Source of the DNA: Flavobacterium sp. ASV13
GTDB lineage: Bacteria > Bacteroidota > Bacteroidia > Flavobacteriales > Flavobacteriaceae
DNA length: 64,000 nt
Assembly: GCF_000745775.1 (NCBI RefSeq)
Contig: NZ_JQJY01000004.1
Coordinates: forward strand, 372,001-436,000
Reading direction: 5' to 3'
The translations under genes were made by a program, and so were the position numbers. Below the pieces are notes generated by a model, which was not told where the DNA came from, ran no database searches, and saw only the letters and a program-made list of their open reading frames with translations. Every line of letters begins with the position of its first letter. The stretch's first letter is position 1. This document shows, piece after piece, positions 44,607 to 54,097 of this stretch.

Positions 44607-45014
44607 ATGAAAAAGATTTTAAAATTAAGTTTAGTATGTGCAGTGCTTTTCGCAACAAGTAATGCTTTTGCAATTGACGGGAATGACAATTTGAATGTTC
44701 ACGTTTTAAAAGGAAATGGAAAACTGATCACGTTTGCTCTAAATCAGGTAAAAAAAGCTAATCTGGCTATTTACGACAAAAATGGAGAATTGATTTATTC
44801 TGAAACTGCTTCAGGCAAAGACGGAATCTTGAGAACTTTTAGCTTAGAAGAGTTTCCAGAAGGAATTTACTATTTAGAAGTTGAAGACAATACAAAAAAA
44901 GTAAGACACGAAATTACAATTACTGATGAAGCTTCGGTTTTATCTACAAAAGCAGTTTCGTCAGTTTATAAAGCAGGTTATGCTGCTCAAAATACTAGCG
45001 TAGCAGTACGCTAA
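44607..45014 (+). CDS. Small secreted beta-domain protein, paralogue 3
   Basis: A 135-residue paralogue (signal peptide ending NAFA). The mature protein has VHVLKGNGKLITFALNQVKK, AIYDKNGELIYSETASGKDG, FPEGIYYLEVEDNTKKVRHE and ends NTSVAVR. It is closest to paralogue 1, and their downstream regions are also near identical, which points to a duplication of the whole promoter-gene-terminator unit. It ends the set that shares the operator block. Confidence 0.8.
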   Translation: MKKILKLSLVCAVLFATSNAFAIDGNDNLNVHVLKGNGKLITFALNQVKKANLAIYDKNGELIYSETASGKDGILRTFSLEEFPEGIYYLEVEDNTKKVRHEITITDEASVLSTKAVSSVYKAGYAAQNTSVAVR

Positions 45015-45019
45015 AAAAG

Positions 45020-45112
45020 TTATACTTCTCATAAGAGTATAAGGTTAGATAGTTAGTAAAAACGTGATTGTTTTACAAACAGCTCTTTGTGGTTATTGAG
45101 CTGTTTTTTTTT
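45020..45112 (+). terminator. Conserved 3' UTR and terminator of paralogue 3
   Basis: TTATACT/AGTATAA hairpin (45020-45042), GGTTAGATAGTTAGTAAA, then AACAGCTC/GAGCTGTT (45078-45105) and a T run, as after paralogue 1. Confidence 0.75.
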
Positions 45113-45307
45113 GCTTTAAACTGAACTGAATTTTATAATTTTTCCGATTTAGGAAAGCAATTCCTAATAATTTTAAAAGTCTGATTTCTACACTTTTAAA
45201 AAAATTCATCAAAAAAAATCCAAAAAAGGCATTTTTTCGTATATACTGTAGGAAAATTATAGAAACATCTTTAATTCAGCAACTTAACCGTTTGAAAACG
45301 GCTATTT

Positions 45308-45340
45308 TTTGCATAAAATTAAATTTCTTTTGTAGTTTTG
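45308..45340 (+). promoter_or_regulatory. Promoter of paralogue 4
   Basis: TTTG at 45308-45311 and TAGTTTTG at 45333-45340 are separated by 21 bp: an exact -33/-7 pair of the Bacteroidota type. No AACC/GGTT operator block is present, in contrast to paralogues 1-3. Confidence 0.7.
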
Positions 45341-45387
45341 CTACGCCACTATTTAGTATTAATCTTTAAAAAAGTAATTTAAAAAAC

Positions 45388-45774
45388 ATGACAAAATTTA
45401 CCAGAATGGGCTTAATCGCCGCCTTTTTATTTACCTCGATTTTTACCTACGCATTTAATGGAAAAGGAGACTATATTTTGAATATAGTTACCGGAAACGG
45501 AAAAGTAGTAAGCTTTACTTTAGACACCGTTGAAAATTCTTCTTTTTCTATTTATGATGAAAACCACAATTTAGTTTACACAGGTGAATCTGCTACAAAC
45601 AAATTAGAAGTTTCAAAAACAATAAGTTTAGAAGGTCATCCAGCCGGAACTTATGTGCTAGAAGTAACTGAAAATGGCAAAATTGCAAAACACGAAATTA
45701 AAGTTGTAGCCAAAAAAGTGAAGGCCGTAAAGTTAGACGAAACTGTGAATCAAAGTCCTTCTTTCCGTCGCTAA
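45388..45774 (+). CDS. Small secreted beta-domain protein, divergent paralogue 4
   Basis: A 128-residue secreted protein (signal peptide ending TYAF). It keeps the layout of paralogues 1-3: ILNIVTGNGKVVSFTLDTVE, SIYDENHNLVYTGESA, HPAGTYVLEVTENGKIAKHE, with a C-terminal Arg pair (SFRR). Identity to the others is much lower. It has a constitutive-looking promoter and lies at the end of the row, so it may be the ancestral or housekeeping copy. Function unknown. Confidence 0.75.
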   Translation: MTKFTRMGLIAAFLFTSIFTYAFNGKGDYILNIVTGNGKVVSFTLDTVENSSFSIYDENHNLVYTGESATNKLEVSKTISLEGHPAGTYVLEVTENGKIAKHEIKVVAKKVKAVKLDETVNQSPSFRR

Positions 45775-45799
45775 CCCCTTTTTGTCCCCAACAAAATTT

Positions 45800-45832
45800 A
45801 AAGCAGCTCGTTCCAGGAGCTGCTTTTTTATT
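45800..45832 (+). terminator. Terminator of paralogue 4
   Basis: AAAGCAGCTC pairs with GAGCTGCTTT around a short loop, with trailing T residues; the convergent gene starts on the other side. Confidence 0.75.
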
Positions 45833-45833
45833 C

Positions 45834-46277
45834 TTATGTTTTTCTAATCCTCTTCCCTATTTTTACCAAATTCCAAAAGGAATCTGCATCGGGCGGCAGA
45901 ATGATTTTTTGAGTTTCTTTATAAATAGAAGAATGTGCAAATGCATATACATAATCTAATAAATCGCTCAATTTAAAACTCAGCCTATATTCTGATCGTA
46001 ATTCGTTACTTTCTGCGAAACAAACATTTCCTGTTTCAGTTTCATTTGAAAAAAGCAAGCCGGAATGATGTGAAAACTGAATTACAATTTCCCCGTTTAT
46101 TGCAATTGATTTAGAAACTGATTTTTGAAAAAGAGAATCAATTGTAAAATAGTTTTCAGTACTATTTAAGGACATTATTAAAACAATATTTTCCAGATTA
46201 TCTTTCTCAAAAAGCGCTACTTTGTTTTCCTCTTTCTGCAAAAGATCTATTTTATCCAAATATTGCTGAATTGTCAT
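45834..46277 (-). CDS. Hypothetical cytoplasmic protein
   Basis: A 147-residue protein from ATG 46277 (MTIQQYLDKIDLLQKEENKV); a longer reading from 46289 adds four residues. It has no signal or membrane segment. It contains alternating helix and strand segments (VLIMSLNSTENYF, FKLSDLLDYVYAFAH, then ILPPDADSFWNLVK). I recognise no family. It is a stand-alone gene convergent with paralogue 4. Confidence 0.6.
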   Translation of the reverse strand: MTIQQYLDKIDLLQKEENKVALFEKDNLENIVLIMSLNSTENYFTIDSLFQKSVSKSIAINGEIVIQFSHHSGLLFSNETETGNVCFAESNELRSEYRLSFKLSDLLDYVYAFAHSSIYKETQKIILPPDADSFWNLVKIGKRIRKT

Positions 46278-46467
46278 CATAATTATCAATTGATAATCAT
46301 AAAGTTAGTCGATATATTTTGGATAAACTTAAAATTAATTATCTAAATGTTCATGGCGTATAAAAATTCCTGAGTCAAAAACATCAATTATTTCTTACTT
46401 ACGTCTTAAAAAATCGACAAAAGGGAAAAAAAATCAGCTCAATTACAAGCTATATTACTGATTTAGA

Positions 46468-46475
46468 TATATTTG
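46468..46475 (+). promoter_or_regulatory. Candidate -7 box for the TPR-like protein gene
   Basis: TATATTTG matches TAnnTTTG, 79 bp upstream of the ATG at 46555. No clear -33 element. Confidence 0.4.
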
Positions 46476-46554
46476 CAAAACGAATTGAGAATACACAAAT
46501 GAAAATATTGCTGATGAAAATGACCACCAAAACCAATCTTTTAAACTAATACTT

Positions 46555-46941
46555 ATGCAAAAAAAACTTATTGTTTTAGTAGTATTGATTGTTTTTTCAT
46601 TTCGTGCCACTGCTCAAAATGAAGCCGTATATATAACCGACAAAGTAAGCGACAAATATGCTTATGTCGATATTATAAAAACCTATGAAAAAATCGCTGC
46701 AAAGGGCTACAAATCTGTAGACTTATTCCAGAAATTGGGAGATTCCTCCTATCAACACGATAAACTAGAAAAAGCCGCCGATTGGTATGATAAATTATTT
46801 GCCATGACCTCCGACTTAGAACCTGTTTATTATTATCGCTACGCAGAATCACTAAGATTTATTTGTCAAAATGAAAAAGCCGATGCTATTATTGAAAAAC
46901 TGAAGCGAAAATCTAAAGGAACAATCAAGAAGAAAGTTTAG
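46555..46941 (+). CDS. Small secreted TPR-like protein (resembles N-terminus of PorE/OmpA-type proteins)
   Basis: A 128-residue secreted protein (signal peptide ending ATAQ). Mature residues 30-115 contain helices like DKYAYVDIIKTYEKIAAKGY, LFQKLGDSSYQHDKLEKAAD and YYYRYAESLRF, the wording of the TPR part at the N-terminus of Flavobacterium PorE/OmpA-like proteins. The WD40-like, regulatory and OmpA domains of those proteins are absent, and the chain ends KGTIKKKV. Either a stand-alone paralogue or a truncated gene; there is no in-frame continuation downstream. Confidence 0.7.
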   Translation: MQKKLIVLVVLIVFSFRATAQNEAVYITDKVSDKYAYVDIIKTYEKIAAKGYKSVDLFQKLGDSSYQHDKLEKAADWYDKLFAMTSDLEPVYYYRYAESLRFICQNEKADAIIEKLKRKSKGTIKKKV

Positions 46942-46967
46942 ATATTATCACGATTTTCAGAAACATA

Positions 46968-46997
46968 AAAAACCTCTCAGCAATGAGAGATTTTTAT
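46968..46997 (+). terminator. Terminator of the TPR-like gene
   Basis: CTCTCA-GCAA-TGAGAG hairpin with a following T stretch. Confidence 0.7.
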
Positions 46998-47020
46998 TAT
47001 TATAAAGATTAACCACAATA

Positions 47021-47122
47021 TTGTCATTTCGACGAAGGAGAAATCACAATAGAAATTCCATAAAGTAATTCTCCAATCTATGTCGAGCTTCGCGTGTGAT
47101 TTCTCCTTCGTCGAAATGACAA
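47021..47122. repeat. Palindromic element TGTCATTTCGACGAAGG
   Basis: The left arm TTGTCATTTCGACGAAGGAG and the right arm CTCCTTCGTCGAAATGACAA are complementary over about 27 bp, followed by AAATCACA/TGTGATTT. It is a relative of the element at 37491-37594, with a different core sequence. Confidence 0.8.
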
Positions 47123-47167
47123 ACTTTATGGAAATTTTATCGTCTTACTAGCGCTAACTCTTTTTCT

Positions 47168-48370
47168 TTATTTTGTATCCTTAATAATTTTATACAATTC
47201 CTGACAATAGGCAAACTTGTCATTTTCTTGGTTTCTTTTATATTCCTGCCCCGTTTCATAAACCATAATCTGAAACCAATTTAATATTCTAAACGCCATA
47301 TTCTTCGCTAAAAGATTTTTGTCATCTGATTTCATAATACTCAAATCCTCAATTTCAGATTTCCAAAACTTTAAATTAGAAGTACTTTTAGCCCATTTTA
47401 ATTCTTGGTCAAAGCGAAGCGAAAGTTTACCCATTATTTTGTTTTCCAAAACTTTTATCTCTTTCATTTTGGCTATTTCATCTTTATACTCTTTGGATTT
47501 TTTGATTTCGGTAATCTTGGCTCTTAGAATATTATCTTCATTGGTATTAAAAGAAGTAATCCCTTTTTCATAGGCATTTACAGAAAGTAACATTTCTTTA
47601 TTCGCCTTTAAACTATCGGCTATTCGCAAATTGGCATCATAAATTCTTTTAATAATCGAATCGTTCTTTGGTCTTATATTTTTTCTATACGCCTGAATTT
47701 CCAACCAGTCAAATGCGCGAAGCATTTCAGATGGTTTAGGCCAAGCGTGCCCCACATGAGCAACAAAAAGTGTATTTACAATCTTAGTTTTATCGAGCCA
47801 TTCTCTATTTTCAATCATTTCCTGATAATTCATATCCCGATCTCCAACCATACCAACATAGGAGAAATTATTTGACGGAGTTATAAACTTGTCCATGCCA
47901 TTAAAAGAAGCGCCACAAGCAATAACGCCCTGAAAAGCTCCTGTAGATATCCCAAAAAGACTGGCTAATCGTGCACCTCCAGAAAAACCTGATATGTAAA
48001 GTTGTGAAGCATCAATAGCATAGGTTTGCAATACATCGTCAAATAATCTATTGGCAATGGTAATATTATTTTGGACTAATCCATTTTTTAAGGTATTAGA
48101 ACAAACCAAAATATAATTATAGGTTTCTGCGGCCAGAATAAAGGGTTCAATTCCTTTTTTGCCTCTCGCAGCCGGATCAAAGATAAAAACCAATGCCATT
48201 GGGGTTTTAGCATCATATTTTTTAGGAAAATATATGGCGTACGATTCTGTTGGAGCTGTTGCAATTTTCACCGAATCGATAATAACTCCTGTTTTTAATA
48301 ATTGCTTTTCTTGGGAATAGCCAAAAATCGTAACAAAAAGAAAGAGAATATAATAGATAGTGTTTTTCAT
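47168..48370 (-). CDS. Secreted protein with alpha/beta-hydrolase-like domain
   Basis: A 400-residue secreted protein (signal peptide ending FGYSQ). Residues about 20-240 look like an alpha/beta-hydrolase: MALVFIFDPAARGKKGIE, then the possible nucleophile motif ISGFSGGARLASLF and VAHVGHAWPKPSEM carrying a histidine. The C-terminal 150 residues are helical and rich in Lys, Glu and Ser. The catalytic acid is not evident, so activity is uncertain. I do not recognise a characterised family. Confidence 0.7.
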   Translation of the reverse strand: MKNTIYYILFLFVTIFGYSQEKQLLKTGVIIDSVKIATAPTESYAIYFPKKYDAKTPMALVFIFDPAARGKKGIEPFILAAETYNYILVCSNTLKNGLVQNNITIANRLFDDVLQTYAIDASQLYISGFSGGARLASLFGISTGAFQGVIACGASFNGMDKFITPSNNFSYVGMVGDRDMNYQEMIENREWLDKTKIVNTLFVAHVGHAWPKPSEMLRAFDWLEIQAYRKNIRPKNDSIIKRIYDANLRIADSLKANKEMLLSVNAYEKGITSFNTNEDNILRAKITEIKKSKEYKDEIAKMKEIKVLENKIMGKLSLRFDQELKWAKSTSNLKFWKSEIEDLSIMKSDDKNLLAKNMAFRILNWFQIMVYETGQEYKRNQENDKFAYCQELYKIIKDTK

Positions 48371-48383
48371 GAGACTAAAGTTA

Positions 48384-48412
48384 AAAAAACCTTTCGTTTT
48401 TGAGAGGTTTTC
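48384..48412 (-). terminator. Terminator after the small membrane protein gene
   Basis: Minus strand: AAAACCTCTC pairs with GAAAGGTTTT (one mismatch), then a T run, 60 bp after the stop codon at 48470. Confidence 0.6.
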
Positions 48413-48469
48413 TTAATACTAAAATTTATTTGCTGGCGCGAGCGTCTCACTCCTTCTAGAAAGGGATTC

Positions 48470-48862
48470 CTAAACCCGCATTGATATTTTCTTTGCTAGT
48501 AATATCACATAAATAGATGATATAAGAAATATTAATAACGGAATACTAAATGTAAGATCTATTCTATAGTAATTACTTAAAACTCCTGTAATATAAACAA
48601 GTACAATAAGCAAACTCAAAAAACAGATTAATAAAACTCTATAATTTTTACTTCTTAAAAATAGAATTAGGAGCCCAAATATTGGAATTGTTATCAAACC
48701 TTCCCAAAAGATTGTAGATGTGTTATTAAATACATCACTAAAAAATTGAAATAGATAAATTAACAAGATAGCGAAGTTTGGCACTCCATTTTCTTGGACA
48801 CCGTTGATCAATAAAAAAGATAATATTGAAATGAATTTTAAAAATGAGATATTTAAGGACAT
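48470..48862 (-). CDS. Small four-helix membrane protein (possible partner or immunity protein)
   Basis: A 130-residue protein of four to five hydrophobic helices (FLKFISILSFLLING, ILLIYLFQFF, ITIPIFGLLILFLR, LLICFLSLLIVLVYITGV, and a final helix). I recognise no family. Its first 10 bp overlap the end of the upstream lipoprotein gene, which suggests translational coupling. Because that gene may encode an effector-like domain, an immunity or assembly role is a reasonable guess. It is very AT-rich and could also be a plain membrane protein of unknown function. Confidence 0.55.
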   Translation of the reverse strand: MSLNISFLKFISILSFLLINGVQENGVPNFAILLIYLFQFFSDVFNNTSTIFWEGLITIPIFGLLILFLRSKNYRVLLICFLSLLIVLVYITGVLSNYYRIDLTFSIPLLIFLISSIYVILLAKKISMRV

Positions 48863-50154
48863 AATTTTTTTGATTTAGGTGCGTAATTGGATCCTGAAGT
48901 ATGATTTGGAAGAGTGTTTAAGATATTTGCCACAGTATTTGGAGTGTCGATATATCCTGAAGTTGAAATACCTGCTATATTCAATACATCATTAGCAAAA
49001 TCAGAACAATTATTAAAACTTAAATCATATGTTGCATTTTGGTATGTCTGAGATAAATTTATTATTTGTTGCAGTTGTGTGCCAGTAATACTCATACTAG
49101 CTGAAACATCATATAAATGCCCACCATTTTCTCCCATAATACCAGGTCCTGTTAGTGCACTAAGATACCTGTCTTTAGGGTAGTAGCCATAAACAGAAAT
49201 ATTACCGCCTTGTGATATACTTATAAATGCATGACCTACACCTCCATTAATTCCCATTTTTTCAGCGTAAACTGTAAGATTTGCTCCACCAGATGTTATA
49301 AAACAATCTAAGAATTTTTTTATATCTTTAATTGGAATATCTGGAGGAGGTGGCATAATCAAACCATTTACAGACCCACTTCCACCACTACTCGCTCCAC
49401 CACCGCTTGGCGAAGTATAACCTCCCGCATCACCGCCACCAATTACAGGTCCACGTGGTCCGTAATATTCAACCGGACTTCCTTTACTTGGAGCAATAAC
49501 AGGAACTTCTCTTAATGCACCACCATTGAATGTTGTTTCGGTGCCTCCGTTGCTTTTGCTACCACATCCACCATCACCAAAATCAGCATAAATACAAGGA
49601 GCTTCAATTGGAGCTTTGTTTGTTGAGTTTCTTTTAGTGTAATCTATAATTTCAACAACACCAGTTTCTATAACTTTATTATTCTCAAATCTGGCTGCTC
49701 TGACAAAACCAGTCTTTAAATTCCAGACACTAATAAAACCTGTAAAATCACCACCATCTATAGAATGTTTTTTTAGTGGAACATATTTATTCGTAACAAT
49801 TTCATAAACTAACGCCTTGTAATCTTTCTCGCCTGTCTTGTAAATGTACAATCTTTGCTCCCAAAATTCCCTATTGTCTTTTTTCTTTTCGATTATCGGT
49901 ACAATTGTTGTTTCCGTTCCATCTTCTGAATCTGTGACTTTTGCTTCATCCCATTTATAATGCAGACTATCTAACAAAAAATAATTTTCTCCTTCGGATT
50001 CATATTTGCCAAACCACTTTTGTGCTTCTTTTAATTTAGCGGTTGAATTTCCGTTTTGCTTTTCTACGTTTTCATCATTTGTACAATTAGCAGAAAGGAT
50101 CATAATACACAAGAAAAATGCAATTCTCTTTAAAGTTTTAATTTTTTGGCTCAT
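48853..50154 (-). CDS. Lipoprotein with possible permuted papain-like (NlpC/P60-type) C-terminal domain
   Basis: A 433-residue lipoprotein (lipobox SANC, Cys24). Residues about 30-170 form a conserved Bacteroidota lead domain (AQKWFGKYESEGENYFLLDS, EDGTETTIVPII, FTGFISVWNLKTGFVRAARF). A Gly/Ser/Pro-rich linker (about 195-275) leads to a C-terminal domain with His308 in GGVGHAFISIS and Cys383 in FNNCSDFANDVLNIAG. His-before-Cys order is that of permuted NlpC/P60 or LRAT-type papain folds. I infer a surface-exposed peptidase or acyltransferase, perhaps a polymorphic effector. The small membrane gene overlaps by 10 bp. Confidence 0.65.
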   Translation of the reverse strand: MSQKIKTLKRIAFFLCIMILSANCTNDENVEKQNGNSTAKLKEAQKWFGKYESEGENYFLLDSLHYKWDEAKVTDSEDGTETTIVPIIEKKKDNREFWEQRLYIYKTGEKDYKALVYEIVTNKYVPLKKHSIDGGDFTGFISVWNLKTGFVRAARFENNKVIETGVVEIIDYTKRNSTNKAPIEAPCIYADFGDGGCGSKSNGGTETTFNGGALREVPVIAPSKGSPVEYYGPRGPVIGGGDAGGYTSPSGGGASSGGSGSVNGLIMPPPPDIPIKDIKKFLDCFITSGGANLTVYAEKMGINGGVGHAFISISQGGNISVYGYYPKDRYLSALTGPGIMGENGGHLYDVSASMSITGTQLQQIINLSQTYQNATYDLSFNNCSDFANDVLNIAGISTSGYIDTPNTVANILNTLPNHTSGSNYAPKSKKLCP

Positions 50155-50303
50155 AATTTAAGGGTTTAATAGTTAATAAAAACCAAATTATGACTCCAAA
50201 AATCAAATGCTTGACTCTAAAAGCCCAAAAAACATTAAAATAAGATTTTTTTTAATCGTAAATTATTTACAAATTTAAATTCCTATAAAAACACCTTAGT
50301 ATA

Positions 50304-50335
50304 AAAAAACCTCCCAGTTATCCCGAGAGGTTTTT
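50304..50335 (-). terminator. Terminator after icmF
   Basis: AACCTC pairs with GAGGTT around an 11-nt loop, with T/A tails on both sides, just after the icmF stop codon at 50358. Confidence 0.7.
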
Positions 50336-50357
50336 CCATATAAATAAAAAATAAATC

Positions 50358-53300
50358 CTACATATTCCTTCTATACTGCCCACCAACTTCAAACAAAGCC
50401 GAGGTAATCTGGCCTAAAGAACAAACCTTTGTAGCTTCCATTAAATGGTCGAATAAGTTTTCGTTTTTAATAGCGGCTTGCTGTAATGTATTTAAATGTT
50501 CGTTCACTTTTTCTTCGTGGAAATTATGCAAGTTATCCAACATCGTAATCTGATATTGTTTTTCTTCTTCGGTTGCGCGAATAACCTCAGCCGGAATTAC
50601 CGTTGGCGAACCTTTTGAACTCAGGAACGTATTTACACCCACAATTGGGAAATCGCCATTGTGTTTTAAAGTTTCGTAATACAAACTTTCTTCCTGAATT
50701 TTAGATCTTTGGTACATTGTTTCCATTGCGCCTAGAACTCCGCCTCTTTCCGTAATTCTGTCGAATTCTTGAAGAACGGCTGCTTCAACTAAATCGGTTA
50801 ATTCTTCGATGATGAACGAACCTTGAATTGGGTTTTCGTTTTTCGCTAAACCTAATTCTTTATTGATAATCAACTGAATCGCCATTGCACGACGTACCGA
50901 TTCTTCTGTTGGCGTTGTAATCGCTTCGTCGTAAGCGTTTGTGTGCAATGAATTACAGTTGTCATAAATCGCGTATAAAGCCTGTAAAGTTGTTCTAATA
51001 TCATTGAAATCAATTTCCTGTGCGTGTAACGAACGTCCTGAAGTCTGAATATGATATTTCAGCATTTGTGCTCTTTCGTTGGCTCCGTATTTGTTTTTCA
51101 TGGCTTTCGCCCAAATTTTACGCGCCACACGACCAATAACTGAATACTCCGGATCAACTCCATTGGAGAAGAAGAATGATAAATTTGGTCCAAAATCGTT
51201 GATGTTCATTCCGCGACTCAAATAATATTCCACGTAAGTGAAACCATTTGAAAGCGTAAACGCCAATTGCGTAATTGGGTTTGCTCCTGCCTCAGCAATA
51301 TGATATCCTGAAATCGAAACCGAATAGAAATTACGAACGTTTTTAGTAATAAAATATTCCTGAACGTCGCCCATTAATCGCAAAGCAAATTCAGTTGAAA
51401 AAATACACGTATTCTGCGCCTGATCTTCTTTTAAAATATCGGCCTGAACCGTTCCACGAACTTGTGATAATGTTTTGACTTTTATTTCATTATAAACTTC
51501 TAAAGGTAAAACCTCATCTCCGGTAACACCTAAAAGCATTAGGCCTAAACCGTTATTTCCTTCTGGCAAATCGCCTTGGTATCTTGGTCTTTCGATTCCT
51601 TTTTCTTTATATAATTTGTTGATTTTTGCCTCAACTTCTTTTTCTAAATCATTTGCTTTGATGTAAATCTCACATTGCTGATCGATTGCGGCATTCATAA
51701 AGAAACCTAACAACATTGGCGCAGGCCCATTAATTGTCATACTTACCGAAGTCAAAGCATGAACCAAATCGAAACCTGAATATAGTTTTTTGGCATCATC
51801 TAAACAGCAAATTGAAACTCCCGCATTTCCAATTTTTCCGTAAATATCTGGACGCAAATCTGGATCGTTTCCGTATAAAGTTACACTGTCAAAAGCAGTC
51901 GAAAGACGTTTTGCAGGCATTCCGGCACTTACATAATGAAAACGTTTGTTGGTTCTTTCTGGTCCGCCTTCGCCCGCAAACATTCTTGACGGATCTTCGC
52001 CCTCACGTTTAAACGGATATAATCCCGAAGCAAACGGAAATTCTCCAGGAACATTTTCCTGTAAATTCCAACGTAAAATATCGCCCCAACCTTCATATTT
52101 AGGCAAAGCAATTTTCGGAATTTGTAAATGTGATAAACTTTCAGAATGCGTTGCAATCTTGATTTCTTTATCACGAACTTTAAAGGAGTAAACTGGATTT
52201 TTGTATTTGGCTACTTTTTCATCCCAATTCAGAATAATTTCCCAATTGTACGGATCTAAATCCATTTTTACTTTATCAAACTGATTCAGTAAAAGATTTA
52301 AAAAGATTCTGTTTTCATCGTGTTCCTGAATTCCGCTTGGCAAAACAGTTCCATCATCAATTCCCGCTTTATTGATTTGAGGAACTTTTCCTGAAACCGA
52401 TTCAATCGTTTTGAAAATTCCGTATAATTTCTGCGCTACCTTTTGTTGTGAAAGCGCTGTTTCATCATAACTTCTGTTATTTTCTGCAATTTCAGATAAA
52501 TAACGCGTTCTGTGTGGCGGAATCACGAAGATTTTCTCGCTCATTTCTTTAGTGATGGTAAAAGTCGATTTCAAATCTGAAGCCGTTTTTTCAACCACTT
52601 TATCCATAATCGCTTTGTAAAGCGTGTTCATTCCCGGATCATTAAACTGCGAAGCAATTGTTCCAAAAACTGGCATTTCATCAGGATTTTTATCCCAAAG
52701 ATTATGGTTTCTTTGATATTGTTTTTTTACATCGCGTAAAGCGTCTAAAGCTCCACGTTTATCAAACTTATTTAAAGCTACTAAATCAGCAAAATCAAGC
52801 ATGTCGATTTTTTCCAATTGCGTTGCCGCTCCAAACTCTGGTGTCATTACATATAAGGATACATCAGAATGATCCATAATCTCTGTATCAGATTGACCAA
52901 TTCCAGAAGTTTCCAAAATAATCAAATCGTATTTTGCTGCTTTTAAAACCTGAATTGCTTCGGCTACATATTTCGACAAAGCCAAATTCGACTGACGTGT
53001 CGCCAGCGAACGCATATATACACGAGGATTATTAATCGCATTCATACGGATTCTGTCTCCTAAAAGTGCTCCTCCGGTTTTTCTCTTCGAAGGATCGACC
53101 GAAATTAATCCGATTGTTTTCTCTGGAAAATCAATTAAAAATCGGCGAACCAATTCGTCTACCAAAGAAGATTTTCCGGCACCACCAGTTCCCGTAATTC
53201 CCAAAACTGGAATTTTAGAAGTGGCATTACTTTCGTGAATTTTATCAAAAACTGGTTTTGCAATTTCTGGAAAATTCTCGGCTGCCGAAATCAAACGCGC

Positions 53301-53798
53301 AATTGCGGTTGGAACCTTATTTTCGATATGATCAATTTCTCCGTTTAATTTATCTCCGATAGGAAAGTCGGCACGTTGCACCAAATCATTAATCATTCCT
53401 TGAAGTCCTAAAGAACGTCCGTCGTCTGGAGAATAAATTCGGGTAATTCCATATTCATGCAATTCTGAAATTTCGCTTGGCAGAATTACACCGCCTCCGC
53501 CTCCAAAAATCTTGATATGCCCTGCTCCTTTTTCATGAAGCAAATCATACATATATTTAAAGTATTCATTGTGACCTCCTTGGTACGATGTCATTGCAAT
53601 CGCATTGGCATCTTCTTGGATTGCGGTATTTACAACTTCTTCTACACTTCGGTCATGACCTAAATGTATTACTTCAACTCCAGTTGACTGAATAATACGG
53701 CGCATAATATTGATCGCGGCATCATGTCCGTCAAAAAGCGAAGCTGCTGTGACAATTCTTACTTTATTTTTAGGAATATATGGTATTTGTGGTTCCAT
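50358..53798 (-). CDS. icmF: Fused isobutyryl-CoA mutase / GTPase (IcmF)
   Basis: A 1146-residue protein joining three parts. The N-terminal B12-binding domain (about 10-140) has [14 protein letters not shown] with the cobalt-ligand histidine and [16 protein letters not shown] MeaB-like G domain (about 190-420) has the P-loop [17 protein letters not shown]. The mutase catalytic part is at about 560-1120, with [20 protein letters not shown] and [12 protein letters not shown]. This order, and the wording around FDSVTLYG, fit IcmF, which isomerises isobutyryl-CoA and butyryl-CoA, rather than methylmalonyl-CoA mutase. The attached G domain acts as its chaperone. It is a single-gene unit. Confidence 0.9.
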   Translation of the reverse strand: MEPQIPYIPKNKVRIVTAASLFDGHDAAINIMRRIIQSTGVEVIHLGHDRSVEEVVNTAIQEDANAIAMTSYQGGHNEYFKYMYDLLHEKGAGHIKIFGGGGGVILPSEISELHEYGITRIYSPDDGRSLGLQGMINDLVQRADFPIGDKLNGEIDHIENKVPTAIARLISAAENFPEIAKPVFDKIHESNATSKIPVLGITGTGGAGKSSLVDELVRRFLIDFPEKTIGLISVDPSKRKTGGALLGDRIRMNAINNPRVYMRSLATRQSNLALSKYVAEAIQVLKAAKYDLIILETSGIGQSDTEIMDHSDVSLYVMTPEFGAATQLEKIDMLDFADLVALNKFDKRGALDALRDVKKQYQRNHNLWDKNPDEMPVFGTIASQFNDPGMNTLYKAIMDKVVEKTASDLKSTFTITKEMSEKIFVIPPHRTRYLSEIAENNRSYDETALSQQKVAQKLYGIFKTIESVSGKVPQINKAGIDDGTVLPSGIQEHDENRIFLNLLLNQFDKVKMDLDPYNWEIILNWDEKVAKYKNPVYSFKVRDKEIKIATHSESLSHLQIPKIALPKYEGWGDILRWNLQENVPGEFPFASGLYPFKREGEDPSRMFAGEGGPERTNKRFHYVSAGMPAKRLSTAFDSVTLYGNDPDLRPDIYGKIGNAGVSICCLDDAKKLYSGFDLVHALTSVSMTINGPAPMLLGFFMNAAIDQQCEIYIKANDLEKEVEAKINKLYKEKGIERPRYQGDLPEGNNGLGLMLLGVTGDEVLPLEVYNEIKVKTLSQVRGTVQADILKEDQAQNTCIFSTEFALRLMGDVQEYFITKNVRNFYSVSISGYHIAEAGANPITQLAFTLSNGFTYVEYYLSRGMNINDFGPNLSFFFSNGVDPEYSVIGRVARKIWAKAMKNKYGANERAQMLKYHIQTSGRSLHAQEIDFNDIRTTLQALYAIYDNCNSLHTNAYDEAITTPTEESVRRAMAIQLIINKELGLAKNENPIQGSFIIEELTDLVEAAVLQEFDRITERGGVLGAMETMYQRSKIQEESLYYETLKHNGDFPIVGVNTFLSSKGSPTVIPAEVIRATEEEKQYQITMLDNLHNFHEEKVNEHLNTLQQAAIKNENLFDHLMEATKVCSLGQITSALFEVGGQYRRNM

Positions 53799-54097
53799 TT
53801 TATGAATATGATAATTTTAAGCGACCAATGTACAAATTATTTTAATATTTGATTACTAGAATAGCTTTATGTTAACAAAAAAAAGAAAAATGTTTTTTTG
53901 ATTTCTGGGGTAACAATTTCGAAGATGAATTGATATAAGTTAAAGAAAGCTTAAAGACATGGCAATTTCGCAACATTTAAACAAAATCTAAAAACGTGTT
54001 TCAAGCTCTCTCATAGTAATTTAGCAGTGTAGAAAAGCCCCAAATTTTTACCAAAAACTTAGCAAAATAAAAAGTAATAACGTAAAAATTTAAAAAA

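Noticed and set aside
46555..46941. Pseudogene remnant of an OmpA-type gene
   Set aside because: The open frame is intact with signal peptide, promoter box and terminator, and I see no downstream remnants of the missing domains.
50358..53798. Methylmalonyl-CoA mutase with a defective B12 motif (DGHDAA in place of DxHxxG)
   Set aside because: DGHDAAIN with the cobalt-ligand histidine is, as I recall, normal for IcmF, and the domain order and active-site wording fit IcmF too, so nothing is defective.
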